64,000 nucleotides of DNA, taken from the NCBI GenBank assembly GCA_033807695.1, contig CM066309.1, positions 1,860,001 to 1,924,000 of the forward strand, read 5' to 3'. Under the pieces are notes generated by a model that searched no databases, was not told the origin of the DNA, and saw only the letters and a list, made by a program, of their open reading frames with translations. Every line of letters begins with the position of its first letter. The first letter of the stretch is position 1. Shown one piece after another: positions 44,641-55,008 of the stretch. The position numbers and the translations under genes are program-made. This DNA is from Daedaleopsis sinensis. Lineage: Eukaryota > Basidiomycota > Agaricomycetes > Polyporales > Polyporaceae.

Positions 44641-45526
44641 ATCGTGATGACCCTATGTCACCTTTGCTCAGGAAGTGTGTTGTCAATGTGTTTTCTCCAT
44701 CACCGCGACATTTCACGCCATATGTCAATCTGTGAGTGATATCCTGCCCGATCGTTCTATGGTATCGCCTCTGATACCGTTATCAGTACACTGACTGTGG
44801 CCCGACAGTGGCACCAACTATCACGCTATGGCCGGAACATGCATATGTATGGCGCATGAACGCCCAATGCATCATACATCGCCGACGTCCAGTATTGAAT
44901 ATGTATCTGTTTGATGATCATGTCCGCGACTATACCAGATTGAACGCAACGGCTTCTATACCTCCTCGATTTGACACTGACGGCATCTTTCCTGTAGGTG
45001 CCACTGCATCTGCCATTGACAAGCGTGTTGAAAAAGCTGCGAACAGATGTAGCCTCAACAATAACGGTTTCATGCAAGCCATCGGCGATGGCCCGCTTTG
45101 CCGCCCTACCGGTGTCACCCTGTAGTCGACCCTCGCCGTAAGATACATGCCACTGCTGACCTCTCCGACTCTCATAGGACTCGCCGTTTCCCTAAAACAA
45201 TTTCATGTAGCACATCACTGCTAACGATGCTACATCCTCAGGCCTCATGACCCGAGCGAATTGACACTTCGAAGGTCTCTTGCAGGTCATCCCAAGGGTA
45301 GTGTCCTAACGAGTTGCATCTCTACCTTTATTTCAGCCGTATGTGGCCTATGTACGGTATGTGGTATGACGTGTGGTATACCTTACTGGCTACTGACCTC
45401 TGACATTACTTCCATTGAATCTCACCAACTACCGCTCGTCTGTGTCACAAGGCTCGTGCGGGCTGACGTTGCGTATACATAAAGACCGCGTGCGCAAAGA
45501 TGGTATGGCAGACAGTTCCTACGCCC
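44641..45526. other. intergenic between SDR relic and SDR copy B
   Basis: No gene can be read. A frame at 44808-45125 has no family resemblance. A TATA-like tatacataaag lies at 45473-45483, about 50 bases before the copy B start codon. Confidence 0.5.
45473..45483 (+). promoter_or_regulatory. possible TATA element of SDR copy B
   Basis: tatacataaag lies about 45-55 bases upstream of the ATG at 45527. It is a weaker match than the TTTATAAA of copy A, and the surrounding promoter sequences of the two copies are unrelated. Confidence 0.35.
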
Positions 45527-46797
45527 ATGGCTCCTAGTCAAGACTCTGCTAGACGGGTCGCTATCATCACGGGTGCCTCCCAAGGTATCGGTCGCGGGAT
45601 CGCTCTGCGCCTTGCGAAAGACGGGATGAACCTGGGTCTCTTTGACCTTCCCCGCTGTCGCGACGCACTGGAAGAGCTGTCGGGCACCATCCAGCGCGAC
45701 TTCGGGGCCAGGGTCGTCACCGTCTATGGAGACGTCTCCGTGGAGGAGGACGTCAAGGGACTGGTCGACACTGTCGTGCAAGAGCTAGGTCATCTCTATG
45801 CGGTGAGAACCTCGAGCCAGACCTCACCTCGGACGGAGTATTGAACTTACTTTAGATGGTTGCCAATGCTGGAATTGCTTCAGAGCCGCGTCCCCTTCAC
45901 GAAAGTCAATACCCCTTGCTCGTTTTTGGTGGATGCTGTTCTCACAAATTCGCGTTGACAGTCTCGACTGAGCTGTTTGATAAGACGATGAACGTGAATG
46001 CGAGAGGGGTCTTCCTCTGCTACAAATACACTGCCATCCGTCTTATCGAGCAAGGCAAGGGCGGGCGGATCATCGGCGCGGCATCCATCGCGAGCAAGAA
46101 TGGTAGGTGAATCGATGGCGTATGTACACTCGAGCGAGCTCATGTTGGCTTTCAGGTGTGGTGGGGATGGCACCGTATTGCGCGAGCAAGTTCGCCGTCC
46201 GCGGAATGACCCAAGTCGCTGCAATGGACTACGGGAAATACGGCATCACCGTCAACGCCTACGCTCCCGGTTACATCGACACACCCATGAGTACGCCGTT
46301 TGCCTCGGTACTTATCAAGCGACTTCTCAAATGTGCTCCCGTTCCCAGCACATCAATTAATGTCTGCAATAAAAGCCAGTGGCATAGTCGGGAAAGAGTC
46401 AGACCAAGAACACAGCCTCGACCCCTCGGAGTTCCTGGTGAGTTTCGAGTATCCTGCTGTCGACGATAGGGTATCCTGGGCATCCACACACGCTGTTCAT
46501 GTCGATAGGAGCATTTGAACTGCCTCAAACGTGCTGGATACCCGGATGACATCGCAAACCTCGTGTCCTTCCTCGTATCGGACGGCGCTTCGTTCATCAC
46601 CGGTGAGTTTCCGCACAACTCCTACCCTCTAGTCTCTGGATTGAATCGCGGCGCGGATCATCGTCACGAATGAATTCCAACTCCCTCAGGACAAAGCGTG
46701 AGTTTCATTCAACTAGTAAAGCTCAGATGAGAGGTTCGCAGCTAATGACACTTTGGCACTCCAGTACAACATAGACGGAGGAGAGGTGTATGATTGA
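45527..46797 (+). CDS. short-chain dehydrogenase/reductase (SDR copy B)
   Basis: Paralog of the SDR at 34414-35674 in opposite orientation. Eight exons, 45527-45802, 45856-45904, 45962-46102, 46156-46290, 46349-46437, 46509-46602, 46690-46697 and 46765-46797, give 274 residues, and every exon has the same length as in copy A, including the 8-base exon. TGASQGIGRG, MVANAG, IIGAASIASKNG, YCASKFA and PGYIDTPM are intact, so the enzyme looks functional. Exon 1 differs from copy A at only a handful of bases. Exon 5 differs at most residues outside ESDQ: THQLMSAIKASG against GQKWLEASKKIAG. The exon-2 donor is a weak gtcaat, where copy A has gtcagt. The start at 45527 (MAPSQDS) matches the copy A start (MASSQDP). 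Substrate unknown. Confidence 0.92.
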
Positions 46798-47150
46798 ACA
46801 TGGGGCCCTTGTGCCACCAGCGGCACTCCGGTACAATTGGTATGTATGTCGAACACCAAATTCGCACAGCGAATGCAGAATGCTCGAGAAACGACATGGG
46901 CTAGTACCCTGTGACCTATTGTACCGCCAACCGCAATGATATCACTATGTGCATAGTGCCGTCGCCGCGACGTAAAACATCAGCTGCTACTGGCAGGTCG
47001 GCTCCAACGCTCGGCGCTGGCCATACCCAGGCGACACGACTGTTAATCCCACTCTATCCGCGGTCGTTGGCCGCAGTGGAACTCGAAACGCTCATCAACT
47101 TCGACCCGGCCCCAGCCAGGCCTCGACGAGTGCTGAGTGACTGGTGCAAT
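45527..47150. repeat. right arm of an inverted segmental duplication
   Basis: This is the inverted partner of 34100-35674. It includes SDR copy B and about 350 bases downstream of its stop, where words such as tgctactggcaggt, aatcccactcta and gcagtggaactcga are shared with the other arm. Extra insertions make this arm slightly longer. Confidence 0.85.
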
Positions 47151-47836
47151 TTTAGCGCGGGCGGGGCCGACATCGCGTGGAACCTCTGGGGACCGAGTGG
47201 TGCGCATGTGCTCGCACTTGAAAGGGTTGTGCGAAGTGAGTGCTTATGGGCCGACGTGCGCTCTCGTCTTGGAGGATGTGGAGGGTGTGATGGATCTGGT
47301 GTTAATCGACGTACATCCGGGGGCAGGAGGCCGCGATAGTGGTAAGCGGGAACCCGCGGAGAGTCGAGCACGGGCCTTGGGCATCACAGTCTCCACTGGC
47401 CCGCCGCTCCACAGTGTTCTGCCCTCTGCTTTCCGCCACAAGGGTATTCATGTAGGCAGTAGATTATACATGCCATATAAGGTCGGGCTCAGACTCACGC
47501 ACAGTGGGGTGGTGCTATTTGTGAGTGCCTGCAGCGTCCCCAAGCCTAGTCTTCGTTCACTGACCCACCCGCTCTAGCTCCCACCCCGCGACAGGCCGGA
47601 CATAGGAGAAGAGGCTGGAGAGCATGGATATGGCGGGATGATCCTACTGCCAATGCCTATTTAGTTCGAACCCCTCAGGCAAGCTTAAGGATCGAGGATA
47701 TGCATCGCTCAAACGCTTAACGGTAGTACTACCACAAAACCAGGTACTAGTATATCCCCTTGCAGCACCGTGACCCAGCCTTAGACTCAAGAAAGACATA
47801 AACCACTCTGCACAACACCGTGACGTGCCTTCCGAG
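47151..47836. other. intergenic, no supported gene
   Basis: Open frames at 47054-47577 on both strands look GC-driven. A TATA-like atataagg lies near 47475. I could not assemble a gene. Confidence 0.4.
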
Positions 47837-48247
47837 TCATCCGCTCGAAGTGAGCACCGCGAAGTCGCCATACGGCCCGTCGTCGAACTCGAAACACTCA
47901 TTCGCCACCGGGATCTCCGTGAGCGTCTTGCACCCGGGCTCCGTCGTCGGGCCCACGACGACCGTGAACGGCAGCACTGCGCCCGCGGGCTGAGCGGGCC
48001 ACGCGATCGACGCGGAGTTGAAGCGCGTCGGGGAGAAGAAGCACCAGTTCGGCGGTGTCTCCTGCAGGTCGAACGGGGCCGCCTGTCCTGTGCAGCCGAA
48101 GGCCGGGTAGAGGTTGAGGATGGGGTGGGTGGTAGAGGCGATGTTGGCGTGGGCGTCGAACTCGGAATGGGATATTGCGCGCGAGGCTTGTGCAGTCTGA
48201 TGCATATGGAAGAGGGCCACCGCGGCAAGGATGAAGGCGAAGAGCAT
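47837..48247 (-). CDS. small secreted protein, 136 residues
   Basis: A single-exon gene on the minus strand. The chosen ATG at 48247 starts a clear signal peptide, MLFAFILAAVALFHMHQT, with probable cleavage after AQASRA. The mature part has four cysteines (GCTG, WCFF, GCKT, ECFE), which could make two disulfides, and hydrophobic segments such as VLPFTVVVG. I do not recognise a named family; it could be a surface, effector-like or cell-wall protein. The upstream in-frame extension to 48448 would hide the signal peptide and is rejected. A TATTTATA-like sequence lies about 115 bases upstream. Confidence 0.7.
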   Translation of the reverse strand: MLFAFILAAVALFHMHQTAQASRAISHSEFDAHANIASTTHPILNLYPAFGCTGQAAPFDLQETPPNWCFFSPTRFNSASIAWPAQPAGAVLPFTVVVGPTTEPGCKTLTEIPVANECFEFDDGPYGDFAVLTSSG

Positions 48248-48637
48248 GCTGGCTGGCGTGCAGCAGTGGAGGTCGTTGACGTCGACTCTCCTGTCATGCA
48301 TGTTCACGAAGGCCAGTATATGAGCACCGTCGAAGCCGGCGAGTTCGGAAAGTGACCGAGGCATATAAATACCAGCCCTTGCGAGCTTGCGTACTTGCCG
48401 TGGACACTTTCGTAACATGTCAACGGCTCTGTCAAGGTTTGTATGCAACAGGCACGCACCTTGAACGTTTGAACAACTGCAATCACACCGAACTGTGTGC
48501 AGGCATGCCTAGTCATGAACGCTTCTATTTAGACAAGTTGCGTGGGGTACATTTTACATCGTTAGAAACTGCTGCTCCTATTCTCCACCGACAGTATCGA
48601 GTGACGACGCGGTAGTGGTTGCTCGGACACAAGAGCT
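48248..48637. other. intergenic, no gene seen
   Basis: This holds the promoter side of the small secreted protein and the 3' flank of transaldolase. No coding feature was found. Confidence 0.5.
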
Positions 48638-49944
48638 TTACGCAGAAAGCTTCTTGCGGAGAAGGTTCTTGAGCGTCTCACCGTCCTGGCCGAACTTCCG
48701 GATACCCTCGTTGAGCTTGTCAGTCGCCATCTCGTCCTCGCACAGAGCCCAGCGGAACCCAGGCTCGTCGTCAACGTACGAGACCTTAGGAATGGGTTGG
48801 CCGGAGAGGGCTGGTAGGAGAACCAGTAAATCCCTGCATGGCGCTTTCTATTGGATATGAAACTCACCTTTGGCTGCGTCGAGCTTCTTGGGGACCGGGG
48901 CAGTGTCGTTCTTGAGCTCCTCAAGAAGCGCAGGTGCGATAGTCAGGAAGTCGACACCTGCAAGCGCCTTGATCTCTCCACTCTGATGTATGGGATAGCG
49001 TCAGCACTACTAGAGCATGGCTCCTGCACATTAGACTGGACGCACGTTACGGAAAGATGCGCCCATGACGATCGTCTTGTAGTTGTGCTGCTTGTAGTAG
49101 TTGAAGATCGCCTTCACGGACTGCACACCAGGGTCCTCATCGCCGACGTAGTCCTTGCCCGGCTTGTTCTTCTTGTACCAGTCCAAAATCTGCAGGTTAC
49201 AATATCTCAGCCATGACCGGACTGCAAAAAGGGGAGATATGAGAGACGTACACGGCCGACGAAGGGCGAGATGAGGGTGACGCCTGCCTCGGCACACGCA
49301 ACAGCTTGCGCGAAACCGAAGAGGAGGGTGAGGTTGCAGTGGATGCCATCGTCGCGCTCAAGCTCGCGCGCGGCCTGGATACCCTCCCAGGTCGACGCAA
49401 TCTTGATGAGGATACGCTCCTTCTTGACACCAACGGAGTCGTAGAGGGCGATGAGCTCCTTGGCCTTCGCCTTGGTGGCCTCCTTGTCGAAGGAAAGGCG
49501 GGCGTCAACTTCGGTCGAGACACGGCCGGGGATGATCTTGAGGATCTCCTTGCCGAACTCGACGAGCTATGGGGAGAGACGTGTCGCGATGAGTGAATGG
49601 AATCGTGGATCTGGATAGAAAATGGCATGAAAAACGAATGGATACTCACAAGGCGGTCCATAGCAGCGTTGGCCTGTTCGTCCACGCTGCCGCCTTTGCT
49701 CTTGCCATACTCGACAGCGGCGTCGATCAAACGCTGGTACGCGGGCTTGCCTGCCGCAGCGAGGATGAGCGACGGGTTCGTGGTCGCATCCTGGGGCTTG
49801 TAGACATCGATAGCTGCGCGATGTGCGTTAGAACCGCCGGCTGTGAACGATCTAAGCGCGTCAGATGCACTCACACTCGAAGTCGCCAGAGTCGGAGACG
49901 ACGACGGTGCCGGTCTGCTTGAGGGCGTCGAGGGAGGTAGTCAT
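48638..49944 (-). CDS. TAL1: transaldolase
   Basis: Transfers a dihydroxyacetone unit between sugar phosphates in the non-oxidative pentose phosphate pathway (cytosol). Six exons on the minus strand, 49875-49944, 49650-49813, 49252-49566, 49046-49189, 48868-48982 and 48638-48810, give 326 residues, the usual length. Recognisable blocks are [52 protein letters not shown], and [11 protein letters not shown], whose Lys (about residue 133) is the Schiff-base lysine. Later blocks are [47 protein letters not shown] and [17 protein letters not shown]. All junctions agree in phase. Confidence 0.97.
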
Positions 49945-51405
49945 GGCTGTGGGTAGGGAGATTGTAGTGGTTGCTGTTTGAGTGCAGAGCCGTGTCTGTC
50001 CGCCTCAAGTATGCTCCCACTCACGCTGAGTGAGCTCGGACGTGATCTCATCGTGATCTCTGCACGGGCGCCTCCCTCTGAATCCGGTCCGGTCTTGGCC
50101 CTCCTCTCCCACTTACTCCAACCCCTGGCTCTCCTCTGCTTTCCTTGCCCCATAAGATTGCGCGAACCTGCCCGAGACCCCCCACGAAATCACAGCATCG
50201 CCCATCTGCGCCAGACATCAGCCGTATACTTGCAGAACCCTGATGCCCACGACGACCGCAATCGCAGCAGTAGTGACCAGTTGCGACGCAATCACCGCAC
50301 AGCGGCGTGAAGACGACTCTTAATCTAGTTTGGTTGCTGTACCGGCTCAGGGTGGCTGACAGAAGTCCCCAGTCGATGGACACAACCCCCGTCTTGCGAC
50401 CGTACCGCTGAGAGCAGGGAGACACCGGGATGTCGGCGGCGTTCGCGCGGATGGCGGGTGTGGGATTGGCAAGCGGTAACGCACAGATCCTCTATCCTAT
50501 TCCGTATCTTGCATTCTATCAAGCGGTCTGTTTCGCACATCAGGAGTACGGACGTCGCAGATACCACGAACAGATGTGTTCATTCGGACAAACGTGCGCC
50601 GGCCGACGAGTTTCTTCTGCGTATTTCCTCCCTCGGAGACGGGAATCCTCCCATAATATTGGGCCGGAGATGGCGGAAGGTACTTGTCCGAGTCCCGTTC
50701 AATTGCCGACTCGTCTCCATAGAATGGCAACAGAGCGAGGTGAGCGGTAGAAGTCATTTCTGAGGCAGCTGCTGGATCGGTTGGTTAGGATCCCAAGAAG
50801 CACTTAGAGAGCTAAAGACCTTACATACTTGACAACTATGCAATCAACTCGAATGATTGCATGCACAGCTCATGATCGAGTACGCAGAACACCGTGTACA
50901 CACCTGCGATCTGCTTGTTGTCGACCATCTCAGGTAGACTAGTGTAGACTTCGGTCATCACCGCATTCCGAAGTTGGGGCTCGCACGCCTTGAAAGTTGA
51001 CCGGTACAACGTGCAGCTAAATCTGCCAATTCTGACATTGGTCGACAGAGGTCAGTGAACTCACAGGTTGCATACGGTAAGTATGAAAGGTATCCCATCT
51101 TCATGTAAAGCTACTACTGGATATGATCACTATGAGCAGCTCGGACCTTGGTGAATAAAAGGTACGTTGGTTTGACCTTCCTCGAGCCTAGACTGCCTCA
51201 GACCAAGCTACAGCGAGCGCAAGGGAGATGGAGAGGTTGATGGTAGAAGGGAAGAAGCATCATCCGAATCGTTTCGCGTCTCGCGTCGTGTAGCCGCTCG
51301 AGACAACCTTCCTCTCGACCTTCATCTTCTACGTGTAGCTAACCCGTCTGTCTCCTTTCCATTATCCGGGTACTCCAAAGCTATCAGTGTGAACACGTAT
51401 AAACC
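49945..51405. other. intergenic between divergent genes
   Basis: About 1.46 kb separates transaldolase (-) from the UBR7-like gene (+). Frames at 49978-50763 on both strands show no family motifs and no splice logic. It should hold both promoters. I see no RNA gene. Confidence 0.45.
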
Positions 51406-53006
51406 ATGTCCGACTCGGCGACGCTCGCGTCCGTGTTCGAGTCGCAGAACACCCTCCTCCAAGAGGCCTCTCTCGCTCTCCCACACCAGTTCTCCCAGTG
51501 CACCTACGCCCTCGGACACATTCGCCAAGCCGTATACCTCTGCCTCACATGCACACCATCCTCGTCTGCGGACCAAGAACCGCGAGGCATCTGCTCTGCC
51601 TGCTCGATCGCCTGTCACACCGACCATGAGCAGCTCGAGCTCTTCCCCAAGCGCGGCTTCCGCTGCGACTGCCCGACGCGTTCTCTGGCGCATCCCTGCT
51701 CGCTGCACACCCCAACAGAGGAGCCAAACGACAAGAACGTGTATGGCCGGAACTTCCGGGCCCGGTTCTGCAGGTGCGGGAGAGCGTACGAAGCCGAGAA
51801 GGAGCAGGAGACCATGATCCAGTGTCTTGCCTGTGAGGTGCGCTCGAGTGGCCCCGGTGATAACTGTGCTCACCCATGCTGCCGCCTGCTCGTAGGACTG
51901 GTTCCACGAGTCGTGTTTACATCTACGCGAGCGGCCGAGCTCAAGGGCCCCATCCCCTGCCCCCCCTTCAGAATCCGCGGACCCCGAAGCATTACCGGTA
52001 GACTTGGACGACGGCGCGTCGGACGCGTCTTCGTCAGATCTGCCCCCACCCCTGGTCTGTGCGGACGACTACGATGCGCTGGTCTGCAGCGGGTGCGTGC
52101 GCAAGATCGATGCATTGCGCAGGATCGCGGGCACCTCAGGGGCGTTGATGGTTGTGCGTACACCCGGCCATGAGGGGACGTCGTGGGCCATCATCGGCAA
52201 GGACGAGCTCAAGGAGAGTGCGCAAGTGAGCGTAGAGGGACGAGACGCGAAAGTCGAGGATGCCGCGCCGCCGCCTCAAGCTCCGGCTGCGGGCGAGAAA
52301 CGCGAGCGCTCTGCTTCGCTCGCACAGGAGCCCCAGCCGAAGAAGGCGCGGCTGTCCCCCGAGACGGAGAAGCCCCCTTGTCTTGCGCCTGTGCAGGATC
52401 TCCGAGTCCAGAAGTTGCTATTGCACCTAGACTCGGCTGGGGATGAAGCGATCAAGGCAGAGGAGAACGAAGCTCATGAACGCTTTGATGGTGCAGGCGA
52501 CGTGTTCCTTACCGAAGGGTGGAGGAGCCGTTGGTGTTGCTGTCAGAGTGTAAGTGCTCTTGCAGATGCTCCCTGATCGACTCACGAACCGCGTGTATGC
52601 AGTGTCTTCCCTCGCTTCAAGCCCACACTTATCTCTTGGAGGAAGAAGAGACGTACGAACCTCCTGAGGACCCTGACGTTGGTATGTACTGTATCTCATC
52701 ATGCACTCGGCGTGACACCGGCTCACATGGTGACGTGCTATAGGTTTGTCCCTGGAGGAGCTCGGGATGCGAGCTCTGCAGCGCCTGCCCCGAGAGAAAG
52801 CTATCGACGGTATCATGGCGTTTAACGCTATGCGGTGAGATATCCTGCTCGAGTCCTTGCTGATGATGTGCTCACTTCTGTCGCGCAGGGACGACCTCAT
52901 GAAGCATCTCCGTCCGTTCGCGGAACGAGGCGACGAGGTCACTGAGGCGGATATCCGGGGGTTCTTCGATGCGCGCATACAAGAGATCAGGTCGAGGCGC
53001 AAGTGA
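51406..53006 (+). CDS. UBR7-like E3 ubiquitin ligase (UBR box plus PHD-type finger)
   Basis: Related to UBR7, an N-recognin-family E3 with a histone-directed PHD finger in animals. Five exons, 51406-51837, 51896-52549, 52603-52681, 52744-52834 and 52889-53006, give 457 residues. The UBR box spans about residues 30-110: QCTYALGHIRQAVYLCLTC, CSACSIACHTDHEQLELF and FRCDCPT. A PHD-type zinc finger follows: FCRCGRAYEAEKEQETMIQC, then CEDWFHESCL across the first intron. The next segment has CSGCVRKIDAL. A low-complexity, basic linker (residues 260-330) precedes a conserved C-terminus with the short Cys-rich LTEGWRSRWCCCQSC and YEPPEDPD. It ends GLSLEELGMRALQRLPREKA and IQEIRSRRK. The domain order matches UBR7. 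Confidence 0.92.
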
Positions 53007-53509
53007 ACTTGAACTGTGGCTCGAGGCATTCGGAAGCTGTTGTACTATAGATGGATCCTGTCTGTATCAAGCTGGTGCTCCCATACCGGCCTTCACAATG
53101 CCCAAATCCTGTTGGAACGAACATCTGACTGCGCCTGGCTATCTGACTAGTTCGAGGCTGCTACGCTAGACTTGGTCTTTGGTGCGTATAATCTGCTATC
53201 ACGCGCGACATGGAATGTGGTCTCATGCAAGAGCCATGTCCAGCATATCGCCCGCTTGGAAAAAACGTGCAAAGGATGTGAGTCCTGCGTGCTACTTTGA
53301 GCCCGACGGAGGGTAGGCGCCCAAGCATTTGGCCCGAGCGCGCGAAACTTGCAAGTGGTCAACACGCGGATGTCACGGGATCGCACTGCACACGTGACGA
53401 CTTGTTGATCGTGAGTAGAGCCACGCCCCGGGCCCCCCGCGCATCTTGAACTCGTTCCTCTACCATCTTCGCCCCCCATATCCAACCACCCCCCGCGCGT
53501 TACCAAACG
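53007..53509. other. intergenic, no gene seen
   Basis: This presumably carries the promoter of the Lys/Ala-rich protein. The frame at 53147-53506 (-) resembles nothing known. Confidence 0.5.
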
Positions 53510-54206
53510 ATGCCTCGCAAAGCCGCTGCACCCGCTGACTCCAGCATAGAGCCCCGCCGCTCTTCCCGCATCAAGGACCAGCCCAAGGCCGAGCCCGCTC
53601 CCAAGAAGGCCCCAGCAAAGCCGCGCTCTAAAAAGGCGAAGGAGCCCGCCGCTGAGGGCGAAGAGAAGCCCAAGTCGACCAAGGGCCGCAAGCGCACCGC
53701 GGCCGACAAGGACGCTGAAGACGGTGACCCCGCCGTCAACGGCGACGAGCCCCCAGCCAAGAAGGTGCGTGTTGTGTTTGGGAGCCGTCCCGCCCCCCGC
53801 CCACGATCGCTCACCCTCGCGTAGGCCAAACCTGCCTCCAAGGCTGCCGCGAAGCCAGCGAGCAAGGCCGCCGCTGCTAAGCCTGCCTCGAAGGCGTCTC
53901 GCGCTGGCTCGGCGAAGCCCGCTTCACGCGCCCCAAGCGCGAAGCCCGCCTCGCGGGCCTCCGCGAAGCCTGCATCCACCGCGAAGAAGCCAGCATCGCG
54001 TGCTGGGTCGAAGAAACCGGCCTCGAAGGTGCGTAGGGCTCGATAGTTGGATTTTGGGCGATCGCTTATCGGCGGACGGGCAGGTTGGCGCTGCTGAGAA
54101 GGAGAACGGGGCTGCTGCGGCCCCGGAGACCATCGCTGAGGAGCCCGAGGCGGAGGCAGAGGCGGCCGCCGCTGAGGAGCCCGCAGAAGAGGCGGATGCC
54201 GCGTGA
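53510..54206 (+). CDS. Lys/Ala-rich chromatin-associated-type protein
   Basis: A 193-residue protein from three exons, 53510-53764, 53825-54028 and 54084-54206, all joined in phase 0. The N-terminus contains RRSSRIKDQPKAEP, similar to the nucleosome-binding RRSARLSAKP box of HMGN proteins and to the tail of the Dot5-like peroxiredoxin in this window. The middle is a run of about ten KPASKA/KPASRA-type repeats, like a histone H1 C-terminal tail. The last exon encodes a strongly acidic Glu/Ala tail. This basic-then-acidic layout is HMG-like. There is no globular H1 domain, AT hook or HMG box that I can see. A chromatin role is an inference from composition. Confidence 0.75.
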
Positions 54207-55008
54207 TGTATGCGTGAGTCGTGTGCATGGTAGTACTGGGTTCTCGTTTGACCGTGACGTTGCTTTTGGGCAGCAGACGAACAACCGCCATGAAGGCCAT
54301 TATGCATCCATCTCTTCCTCACCTGCTGTCGATGTCTAGCTTTTTTATCCTTTCTATTTAACCACGTCGCACTCGCCGGAACTCGCCCTCATTCATTCCG
54401 AACCCCTCGATATCCTACATTCCTGGAACATGGACGCCCCCTCCCTACTGCGCTGTGTCCGCTCGAGTGCCTTCTGTATATATGACTTTAGGGGCTGTTT
54501 GACCTTCTGTTTTTCGTTTGTCGTCGTCGCATTGCTGCCTGTCCTAGCCTGTGTCGCTTAGTGCATGTACGTTGCGTTGTTATACTACTAGTGTCCATTG
54601 GTTTGACGTATGTACAATGTAAACAGAACGTCCTACAGGATTGCGCAATGAGATGCCTGTAAATAATGCATATGGTCTTATGTTTGTCTCGCGAACCATG
54701 CGCCCTCCTCCAGCCTGAGTACGAGTACTGAGTGGCTCAAAGGTCGCCCTGGACTGGGCCTCTCGGGCCCTTGGGAAACAGGAGACGATCAACACTTTGG
54801 CTTGTTTTTCTTGTTCAGGGGACTGTTTGTGACAAGATCGAATGCTTTGCAGATCGTGAGGTATAGTTACAAATACAACATGCGGAGGAGTCTACAGGAC
54901 AGAGAATTATTGTATATTACGAAAACCAACAGCATAACGACAACCAACGAATTCAACCATGCGATGTCTGCTCTAAACACGATCAACACTCATGACTTGC
55001 TGGAGCAT
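54207..55008. other. intergenic between convergent genes
   Basis: The Lys/Ala-rich gene (+) and POL2 (-) converge here. The sequence just after 54330 is T/C-rich, as in fungal 3' UTRs. The frame at 54802-55791 (+) is antisense to POL2 and rejected. Confidence 0.5.

Noticed and set aside
47059..47577. Possible decayed second copy of the small secreted protein gene (WCNFS, IAW similarity)
   Set aside because: Similarity is limited to a few residues and is found on the strand opposite to another weak match, so chance is more likely.
53500..54300. Minus-strand frame of 266 residues rich in AGFA repeats
   Set aside because: It is antisense to the KPASKA repeats of the Lys/Ala-rich gene and appears open only because of repetition.
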